5,395 nucleotides of DNA, taken from the NCBI GenBank assembly GCA_022428035.1, contig JAKMDG010000434.1, positions 1 through 5,395 on the forward strand, given 5' to 3'. How positions within the stretch are numbered: the first letter of the stretch is position 1; each line of letters starts with the position of its first letter. The notes under the pieces are model-generated. The model ran no database searches and was not told the origin of the DNA. It worked only from the letters and a program-made list of their open reading frames with translations. Below, piece after piece: positions 1 to 4,334 of the stretch. This DNA comes from Longimicrobiales bacterium (GTDB lineage: Bacteria; Gemmatimonadota; Gemmatimonadetes; Longimicrobiales; Gaopeijiaceae). The position numbers and the translations under genes are program-made.

Positions 1-513
1 CTCTTCCTTTGAGTAACCCGTGATGCGGGCCGCAGTCTGGTTCCACTCGTTGACCAGACCATCGGCGTCAATACCGAAGATCGGTGCGTTCGCCGTATCG
101 GTGAGCTGCGTCAGATCCTGCGCGACACGTTCGGTCTCGGCGCGGTGATGATCGGGCATCTGTTGGGCGACGCAGATGATACCCGTAATTTCGCCCTTTA
201 TGTCGCGGCGGGGCGTTGTGTGGAGCCAAGCCTTTTTGGTTGGGCCGACCCACTCATATTTCGGGATCGACGCCCCCTGCAACGTTGCGAGCAAGACTTC
301 TCGGAGGGAATCCCTTCGGCCCTCGGCGCAGAACTGAAATACGTCGGCACCCACGACGTTCTCACTGGCCGCTGACCCAAGAGCCTTAGCGGCGGCGTTA
401 GCCCGGTCGATCACAAAGTTCCGATCGATGGTGAAAACCGGGAGTGAGGCTAAGAGTCCACCTTCATCAAAAGCGGCTGCGGTGAACGAGTCGCTTCGCG
501 TATCCTTGGTCAT
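1..513 (-). CDS. PAS-domain sensor protein, N-terminal part (probable histidine kinase or similar sensor)
   Basis: This reading frame enters from the left edge on the minus strand and gives 171 N-terminal residues; the C-terminus is outside the window. Residues about 12-130 form a first PAS/PAC unit, beginning near LPVFTIDRNFVIDRAN and closing with the PAC-like stretch TTPRRDIKGEITGIICVAQ. A second PAS starts near residue 141 (ANAPIFGIDADGLVNEWN), followed by ITGYSKEE at the cut. No signal peptide or membrane segment is seen, so a soluble cytoplasmic sensor is likely. The ATG at 513 is chosen because a TGA lies in frame about 15 codons upstream and no other ATG, GTG or TTG intervenes; the ribosome binding site is weak. 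It follows a NarL-type regulator on the same strand, which fits a two-component pair. The kinase core itself is not visible, so a PAS-containing cyclase or phosphatase remains possible. Confidence 0.85.
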   Translation of the reverse strand, partial: MTKDTRSDSFTAAAFDEGGLLASLPVFTIDRNFVIDRANAAAKALGSAASENVVGADVFQFCAEGRRDSLREVLLATLQGASIPKYEWVGPTKKAWLHTTPRRDIKGEITGIICVAQQMPDHHRAETERVAQDLTQLTDTANAPIFGIDADGLVNEWNQTAARITGYSKEE

Positions 514-695
514 TGTCCGTCTGGGGTCGTTGCCCGGCAGCGTGCCTCAGTTGGATCCGAAGCCAGACGTCCGAACGTCCGGAACCAGCCAAGCCAAGGA
601 CTCGAAAACTTAGCGGATTTCGGCCCTGACATGGATGACATGAACTCCTGAGCCGGCTCGACTCTCCACTTAAAATAAATCATCTGCACCAGTGC
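514..695. other. Intergenic region between response regulator and PAS sensor
   Basis: This 182-bp gap has no convincing ORF. Just after the regulator stop there is a short GCAC-TG-GTGC inverted repeat followed by an AT-rich run (about 671-681, TAAAATAAAT on the plus strand). That could be a weak terminator or a -10-like element for the PAS gene, but neither is convincing. The hairpin at 563-582 is listed separately. The gap is long for a tight operon, so the PAS gene may have its own promoter. Confidence 0.4.
563..582. repeat. Stem-loop with tandem ACGTCCG repeat upstream of the PAS gene
   Basis: CCAGACGT and ACGTCCGG form an 8-bp stem (7 Watson-Crick pairs; the eighth is a G-T wobble when read on the minus strand) around a 4-nt CCGA loop. 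The same bases contain two tandem ACGTCCG units at 567-573 and 575-581. It lies 50 bp before the PAS start codon. No T-run follows on either strand, so it is not a standard intrinsic terminator. It could be an operator or leader hairpin. Confidence 0.4.
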
Positions 696-1328
696 CTACT
701 CGGCTAGCCCTTCTCGGATTGCGTAACGTATCATTTCGGCCGTCGTGGCAAGTCCGAGTTTTTCTCTTATGCGGCTCCTGTAAGTGCCAACAGTCTTGGG
801 GCTGATGGAAAGGCGCTGAGCGATCTCCGCAGAAGACAGGCCAGAGCCAACCAGACGAAGCACCTCGAATTCCCGATTGGACAGCTCGGTATACCGTGGG
901 ATTTCTTCGTCCCGATCCAGGCCTTGGACAAGCAGCTCTCCGAGTTTCGGGGTGACGTAGCGACCTCCGGAGGCGATTCGGTGCACGGCCCCGACCAGTT
1001 CCTCGGGATTTACGTCTTTGTGCATATACCCCTTGGCACCTTCTCTCAGTGCCCTGAGCGCATAATGCTCTTCCGGGTGCATGCTCAAGACGAGCACGCC
1101 CGCCTCCGGATATTGGCGCTGCAACCTCGTGAGCGTTTCCGAAAGCCCCGGACCCGGCATTGAAATGTCCAGAACGATGACGTCACAAAGATTGTCGTCG
1201 AGCTGGTTGAGTAAGTCGAACGCATTAGTCACCTCGAGGACGACCTCGATACCGGGAGCCATGGAGAAGACCCGGCGCAGGCCTTGACGTATCAAAGACT
1301 GATCGTCGGCGATACCGATCCTGATCAT
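696..1328 (-). CDS. NarL/FixJ-family response regulator (receiver + LuxR-type HTH)
   Basis: This is a complete two-domain transcription factor of 210 residues from the ATG at 1328. The receiver spans about residues 1-120 and keeps all phosphorylation residues: the acidic pair in GIADDQ (D8, D9), the acceptor Asp in VIVLDISMPG (D54), Ser in VLSMHPEE (S82) and Lys in YMHKD (K104). A LuxR/GerE helix-turn-helix follows from about residue 146, with LSNREFEVLRLVGSGLSSAE and ISPKTVGTYRSRIREKLGL, the usual DNA-recognition pattern. A GTG at 1334 gives two more residues, but the GAGAGGGG ribosome site (1334-1341) overlaps it and sits 5 nt before the ATG, so ATG is preferred. This start overlaps the stop of a 48-codon ORF by ATGA. 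The PAS sensor downstream is the likely phosphodonor partner. Target genes cannot be read from the window. Confidence 0.96.
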   Translation of the reverse strand: MIRIGIADDQSLIRQGLRRVFSMAPGIEVVLEVTNAFDLLNQLDDNLCDVIVLDISMPGPGLSETLTRLQRQYPEAGVLVLSMHPEEHYALRALREGAKGYMHKDVNPEELVGAVHRIASGGRYVTPKLGELLVQGLDRDEEIPRYTELSNREFEVLRLVGSGLSSAEIAQRLSISPKTVGTYRSRIREKLGLATTAEMIRYAIREGLAE

Positions 1329-1471
1329 TGGCACCCCTCTCGGACCATATCGTCCAGAAGACGTTGCAACCCGAGGGCGGCCATGTCGGCTAGGATGATT
1401 TGAGGCTCAACGGCCTTGTGCCATGCCTGGACCACCCAAGCTGATCGTGCCAGTCTTGGGCTCCGTGACAT
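1325..1471 (-). CDS. Short 48-residue ORF overlapping the response regulator start
   Basis: The frame from the ATG at 1471 encodes 48 residues and ends in a TGA that overlaps the regulator ATG (ATGA), the layout of translationally coupled genes. I do not recognise the product. The stretch VEPQIILADMAALGLQRLLD weakly resembles the third beta strand, acceptor Asp and following helix of a receiver domain, but there is no complete fold. It has no signal peptide, and only a GGTGG element stands before the start. The neighbouring receiver relic upstream suggests it may be the tail of a decayed gene rather than a working small protein. It could be a leader ORF that feeds ribosomes onto the regulator start. 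Low confidence that it is translated. Confidence 0.3.
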   Translation of the reverse strand: MSRSPRLARSAWVVQAWHKAVEPQIILADMAALGLQRLLDDMVREGCQ

Positions 1472-1548
1472 TGGCCACCGGACGTTATTCGGATCACCGC
1501 GGACTTCTTTGTTGTTGGTCAAGATCAGGCAAGACGGACGCTGCGTGC

Positions 1549-1893
1549 TCAAGTCTGAAGCTCCAGGGCAGCTTCGCCCTCCAGCGCATTGCGGATGACG
1601 GTGAGCAGCTCCTCCTGCGAGAACGGCTGAGTCAGAAAATCGCATGCGCCGAGAAGAAATGCTCCGTCCCTGATCTTCGAATCATGGTGTGTACCGGTCA
1701 TCATCACGAGTCTCGCATGGGGGTAGCAGTTGCAAATTCTGATCAAGAGCTGCAAACCGTCGACACCGGACATCACGATTTCAGAAAGGACAAGGTCGAA
1801 CCAGTCGCTTGCGATCGCAGAGAAGGCCGATTCTGCATCCGGCATTGTCACGACTCCATAATCTGCCGTGGTCAAGACACGTGCGAAAGACAC
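1549..1893 (-). pseudogene. 5'-truncated, degenerate receiver (CheY-like) domain
   Basis: From a GTG at 1893 the frame gives 114 residues that align with a response-regulator receiver from helix 1 onward: RVLTTADYGVVTMPDAESAF, then DLVLSEIVMSGVDGLQLL, LVMMTG and CDFLTQPFSQEEL. The first beta strand and acidic pair are absent. Upstream in frame the resemblance continues for a few codons (AEPGPRR, like the DEPG region of receivers) to a TGA at 1915-1917. The acceptor Asp is Glu (E38), the usual Pro after it is Ser (S42) and the switch Lys is Gln (Q89); only the Thr (T66) remains. A receiver lacking strand 1 should not fold normally, so a pseudogene is the best call. A phosphorylation-independent pseudo-receiver read from the GTG is the alternative. 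No output domain follows: the stop is at 1549. Confidence 0.7.
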
Positions 1894-1947
1894 TCGACGA
1901 GGCCCGGGTTCGGCTCAAGCATCGACGGGTCGATCGGACCGACTGCG

Positions 1948-2079
1948 AACAGTGCGTGCGACGCGGGTGATCCGCGCCTCGACGTGATCGATCGGGAGGT
2001 CGAACTCATCGGCGATCTGGACGTCGAGCAGCGGGGCCGTATGATGGAGTTCGTGGACCGGTGCACCGGTCACTGGAGA
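1948..2079 (+). pseudogene. C-terminal remnant of an OsmC-family protein
   Basis: The plus-strand frame here reads CDAGDPRLDVIDREVELIG, then DLDVEQRGRMMEFVDRCTGH. This matches the end of OsmC/Ohr-type thiol peroxidases, where a Cys-containing loop, the RxIELxGDLDxEQR segment and a helix ending in CPVHRTL occur. Here CPVH has become CTGH and the tail diverges at once. The N-terminal half with the first redox Cys is missing: upstream sequence is antisense to the receiver relic. No start codon or ribosome site belongs to it, and the frame runs on by chance into the lipoprotein gene without a stop. It is a decayed fragment with no expected activity. The family call rests on motif recall, not on a database search. 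Confidence 0.6.
2056..2071. repeat. Perfect 16-bp palindrome GACCGGTGCACCGGTC
   Basis: The 16 bases equal their own reverse complement. A third GACCGG copy follows at 2078-2083, so CCGGTC at 2066-2071 can also pair with it across a 6-nt loop (ACTGGA), giving two mutually exclusive hairpins. It lies 66 bp before the lipoprotein start codon, within the OsmC relic. Its position and symmetry fit a dimeric regulator site for the lipoprotein gene, but no such factor is identified. Confidence 0.5.
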
Positions 2080-2126
2080 CCGGGATCCGCGTGGAAACCG
2101 CGAAGCGACGGGCATAGGACGAAGTC

Positions 2127-2131
2127 AGGAG
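2127..2131 (+). promoter_or_regulatory. Ribosome binding site of the lipoprotein gene
   Basis: AGGAG stands 5 nt before the ATG at 2137. It decides this start over the in-frame upstream starts, whose frame is antisense to the receiver relic and then crosses the OsmC remnant. Confidence 0.75.
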
Positions 2132-2136
2132 TCACG

Positions 2137-2628
2137 ATGAAGCTGCGCTCAGGACCGACGGCGATCGCCCTGGTGTGCCTGAGCACATCCGGGTGCTTCT
2201 CAACCCTCGCGTCTATCGTATGCGACGACGGTTCCCCACGGTGCGACGACGCCCAGGTCGAGGCCTTCGGGTCCGACGTCGACCTGGTGCGGGCCACCCT
2301 GAGTGAAGGAGAAGCCCCGCCCCTGCGCGGGATCGAGATCCAGGGGCGATTGCACGCGGCTGGCCAGCCGGTTCGGCGGGCATCCGTCGAAGTGGTATCC
2401 AGGGGTGTGGTCGAGGCGTGGACCACGACCGACGCGGACGGGCGATTCGCGATCTCGGCCTTCGTGCCCCGCAACGACTGCTCGATCGATGTCCGCGTGG
2501 ATGCCGCGTCCTACACACCGAGCTCCTTACCCGAGCTCCCATGCGGCGGAATCGAGCTCTCCTACGACTTCCTCAGCGGGCAGTGGAGCACCGACAAACT
2601 CAGCTCGAGCCCCGGCCTTCCCAGATAA
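2137..2628 (+). CDS. Small lipoprotein with transthyretin/carboxypeptidase-regulatory-like domain
   Basis: The product has 163 residues. It starts with a basic n-region (MKLR), a short hydrophobic core and a lipobox STSGC with the lipidated Cys at residue 20, so export and membrane anchoring by signal peptidase II are expected. T at -3 is permitted but not the usual Leu. Residues about 65-145 look like a beta-sandwich of the carboxypeptidase-D regulatory/transthyretin type: IQGRLHAAGQPVRRASVEVV, then TTTDADGRFAISAFVP, the typical turn between strands. Four further Cys (29, 36, 115, 136) could form two disulfides outside the cytoplasm. The ATG at 2137 is chosen by its AGGAG. The open frame extends far upstream, but that part is antisense to and overlaps gene relics. 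The gene converges with and overlaps the end of the hydrolase gene. Such domains often serve adhesion or assembly roles; the precise function is unknown. Confidence 0.8.
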   Translation: MKLRSGPTAIALVCLSTSGCFSTLASIVCDDGSPRCDDAQVEAFGSDVDLVRATLSEGEAPPLRGIEIQGRLHAAGQPVRRASVEVVSRGVVEAWTTTDADGRFAISAFVPRNDCSIDVRVDAASYTPSSLPELPCGGIELSYDFLSGQWSTDKLSSSPGLPR

Positions 2629-3511
2629 TCCGGGACAACTCGGCCGTCATCGCTTCACCCTGATCTTCGTCCGGATGACCGCGGACCATCACCACGAGTA
2701 CATATGGTGCCCCGTCGGCTGGGAAGACGATCGCCGCGTCGTGGTTGATACCCGTGATCCAGCCGGTCTTGTTGGCTACGCGCACCCCTTCAGGGACCCC
2801 TGCGGGAATCCCGCCCGTGAAGTGCTGCCGGGAGAGGACGTCCAGCATGATCTCTCGACTTTCCGCTGCAAACGCCTCGGATGCATGCACCGCGGCCATC
2901 ACCGTACCGAGAGAGCGCACGGTCGTCGTGTTGGAGAGTCCGGCCTGAAACGCCTTCAGGTCCTCGACGCCGCGCAGCACGTCCATCGAGTCCGCCTCTA
3001 GCTCGTGCAGCATTTCCTTGATCCGTGCAGGCTCAGCGACCTCAATGAGGATATTCGTCGCGAGATTGCTGGACCACGTGATCATCCGGTCGACCATCTC
3101 CCGTATCGTGGCATCCTGGCCGACCTGTCCGTAGAAGGTGGTGTCAGAGTCGGATTCCGGCGGCAGGTCGTACTCCGAACCATCCACGATCGACCGGAAC
3201 GTCCGCGTCACGGGTAGCATGGAATCGAACGACCGGCTCCCTTCCTGGTGATCCAGTAGCAGCTGCATCATGACGGGCACCTTCATTGTGCTCGCAGCGT
3301 GCATGCGAAGGTCCGGGTTGATGAGGATCGAGTCCCCGTCGGGTGTCAGCTCTCGGTAGTAGAGGCCGACCTCGGCGCCACTGGCTTCGATGACGGCAGC
3401 CAAGGCGGAGCCGTCGGGGCCATGCATCGCTCGACTGTCTCCGCCCACGCACGCCGTTGCAACGGCTACGACCACGCACAAAGTGAACGACACCGAACGA
3501 TTAATTTTCAT
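2600..3511 (-). CDS. Class A beta-lactamase-like serine hydrolase, lipoprotein
   Basis: The product has 303 residues from the ATG at 3511. A signal peptide ends in the lipobox VATAC (Cys21), so the enzyme should be anchored in the envelope, facing the periplasm. Penicillin-recognising enzyme motifs are in order: SxxK in HAASTMKVPV (S74 nucleophile, K77), SxN as SSN in ITWSSNLATNILIE (147-149) and KTG in ANKTGW (248-250). An omega-loop-like segment RGVEDLKAF offers E183 as a candidate for the deacylating Glu of class A enzymes, although the usual ExxLN pattern is not obvious. Length and motif spacing fit the class A/beta-lactamase2 group. Whether it hydrolyses beta-lactam drugs or acts on peptidoglycan or other substrates is open. 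A GTG at 3544 would add 11 residues before the signal peptide, so it was rejected. Its 3' end overlaps the convergent lipoprotein gene by 29 bp. Confidence 0.9.
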   Translation of the reverse strand: MKINRSVSFTLCVVVAVATACVGGDSRAMHGPDGSALAAVIEASGAEVGLYYRELTPDGDSILINPDLRMHAASTMKVPVMMQLLLDHQEGSRSFDSMLPVTRTFRSIVDGSEYDLPPESDSDTTFYGQVGQDATIREMVDRMITWSSNLATNILIEVAEPARIKEMLHELEADSMDVLRGVEDLKAFQAGLSNTTTVRSLGTVMAAVHASEAFAAESREIMLDVLSRQHFTGGIPAGVPEGVRVANKTGWITGINHDAAIVFPADGAPYVLVVMVRGHPDEDQGEAMTAELSRIIWEGRGSS

Positions 3512-3522
3512 GGCCCTAACCT

Positions 3523-3531
3523 GACACTGTC
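3523..3531. promoter_or_regulatory. Short palindrome GACACTGTC before the hydrolase start
   Basis: GACA-C-TGTC lies 11 bp upstream of the ATG at 3511 on the minus strand. It could be an operator half-site or chance. It does not match the BlaI/MecI box as I know it, and no clear -35/-10 pair was seen in 3512-3590. Confidence 0.2.
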
Positions 3532-3588
3532 TCGTGTAAAGCACGACCGGCTCGGTCCCATCCGGTGACCGACGAACTCCCCTTCAAA

Positions 3589-3654
3589 CGCGCCTGGCAG
3601 GACTCGAACCTGCGACCGCCGGCTTAGCAGGCCGCGACAGCCACCCAAGGGCGC
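3589..3654 (-). pseudogene. tRNA-Ser(GCT)-like fragment (degenerate tRNA, possible attachment site)
   Basis: On the minus strand the sequence has an intact T arm, GCAGG-TTCGAGT-CCTGC, and an anticodon loop CTGCTAA with anticodon GCT (3626-3628) on a 4-bp stem. The 3' acceptor strand CAGGCGC is followed by discriminator G, with no encoded CCA. GCT means serine, but the long variable arm of serine tRNAs is missing (about 5 nt) and the D arm is cut to about 12 nt between acceptor and anticodon stems. Total length is 66 nt. Only 5 of 7 acceptor pairs form. The fragment GGGTGGC near the 5' side resembles the start of serine tRNAs, so internal deletions are likely. Retention of the anticodon loop through the 3' end is the pattern of tRNA fragments left by integrating elements. 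Confidence 0.55.
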
Positions 3655-3738
3655 TGATGAACAACGGAAAGCCGAGGTTCGACGGCGATCGTAGTCAGAA
3701 GTCGCGTCGCTGGGCCACCTCGCCAACGATGGGGTTTG

Positions 3739-3810
3739 TCACCGCTCTTGTCGCCGGAAAGCCTCCAACTCCTCCGCATAAAATCCGAAGGTGTATGACG
3801 AGGGTAGGGC
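3739..3810 (-). pseudogene. Possible C-terminal tail of a tyrosine recombinase
   Basis: The minus-strand frame gives ALPSSYTFGFYAEELEAFRR, then QER and a TGA at 3739-3741. The Y-x-F/H-x-x-Y-x-x-E-L pattern resembles the last segment of phage-type integrases, just after the catalytic Tyr. In another frame the sequence continues as SGDKSGDKPH, a hydrophilic tail, so a frameshift may be present. No upstream catalytic Arg or His-x-x-Arg region is visible; a stop lies about ten codons before. Its position 85 bp from the tRNA-like fragment, reading toward it, is the usual int-att arrangement. The match is short and could be chance. Confidence 0.25.
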
Positions 3811-3820
3811 AAGGAGGCTG

Positions 3821-3853
3821 TCCGAGGGGGCCCCGCCTCATGCGGGACTCGGA
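3821..3853. repeat. Compound hairpin
   Basis: TCCGAG (3821-3826) pairs perfectly with CTCGGA (3848-3853). Inside it CCCGC (3832-3836) pairs with GCGGG (3842-3846) around a 5-nt loop. GGGGC on the left and a single A on the right are bulged. No T-run follows, so an intrinsic terminator is unlikely. It sits between the putative recombinase tail and the transposase relic and may be an element end. Confidence 0.45.
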
Positions 3854-3887
3854 GCTGTCGAGCGCGGTGCTACGTATTCTGCTTCGG

Positions 3888-4023
3888 GTCATCGGCAGCG
3901 AGCTCCGATACTTTGCGCGCCCCCCTTTCGCGCTGCGTCGTCTCCGGCCCGCGTCGTCTGATTCCGTCGCCGCGCGTCCACCGGCAACGCTACTACGGCG
4001 TTTTCGCTCCGAACGCGAAGTGA
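3888..4023 (+). pseudogene. IS91-type transposase remnant (Transposase_32-like), deleted and frameshifted
   Basis: Two pieces of an IS91-family transposase can be read in different plus-strand frames. The first, from about 3888, reads GSELRYFARPPFALRRL and corresponds to the conserved RLCRYxARPPLAxERL segment. The second, 3955-4020, reads RLIPSPRVHRQRYYGVFAPN then AK and stop; it corresponds to LVPPPRxHxxRYHGVxAPN. In intact proteins about 35 residues (containing the DGTT motif) separate these segments; they are missing here and the frame is shifted. A 9-bp direct repeat, GCGTCGTCT, at 3935-3943 and 3951-3959 lies at the break. The catalytic region upstream and the Cys-rich tail downstream were not found. 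Clearly non-functional. Family assignment is from recalled motifs. Confidence 0.6.
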
Positions 4024-4334
4024 CGCAGGGAGGCGACCCGAAAGGGGCGTCAGTGCACGGCCGACGGGGCTGACACCAAGCCCTCGCCCTGGGACACCGC
4101 ACACGATCTCCCACCCCGGCGCGACCCGTGCGATCAGAGCCTCCCCGGTCGCACCACCTCATCCGGCGCGGACTACCCCGGTTGGATTTCCTATCCATGA
4201 CGGTCGCAGCCTACATTGCCTCTCACAATACCAGGGACACCGAGGCCACACGCCTCTGCCCATCATCGCAGCCATCTTCTTACAGTCGGGCTTCGTACGC
4301 CCGCTCCGGAAAACCACCCAGTCGCCGAAACGCC
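4024..4334. other. Non-coding region before the oxygenase gene
   Basis: No gene is supported in these 311 bases; the ORFs crossing it have low-complexity, Arg/Pro-rich composition typical of unread GC-rich DNA. A small hairpin CGGGC-TTCGTAC-GCCCG lies at 4287-4303. No convincing -35/-10 promoter or ribosome site for the oxygenase was found. Confidence 0.5.

Noticed and set aside
1423..2136. Long plus-strand open frame upstream of and in frame with the lipoprotein start
   Set aside because: It is antisense to the receiver relic and the small ORF, then crosses the OsmC remnant; the signal peptide and AGGAG place the true start at 2137. The open frame reflects GC-rich composition and decay without stops.
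2303..3001. Plus-strand 232-codon ORF spanning the lipoprotein and hydrolase genes
   Set aside because: It is an out-of-frame shadow of two well-supported genes.
3589..3654. Functional tRNA gene
   Set aside because: The D arm is shortened, the variable arm expected for serine is absent and two acceptor pairs fail; a fragment is more likely.
3821..3853. Intrinsic terminator
   Set aside because: No T-run follows on either strand and no gene ends nearby.
3657..4073. Plus-strand 138-codon ORF
   Set aside because: Composition is Arg/Pro-rich with no start signal. Its only meaningful part is the short IS91-like segment near 3900, which continues in another frame.
3695..4198. Minus-strand 167-codon ORF
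   Set aside because: It is an unread GC-rich frame antisense to the transposase remnant and has no family features.
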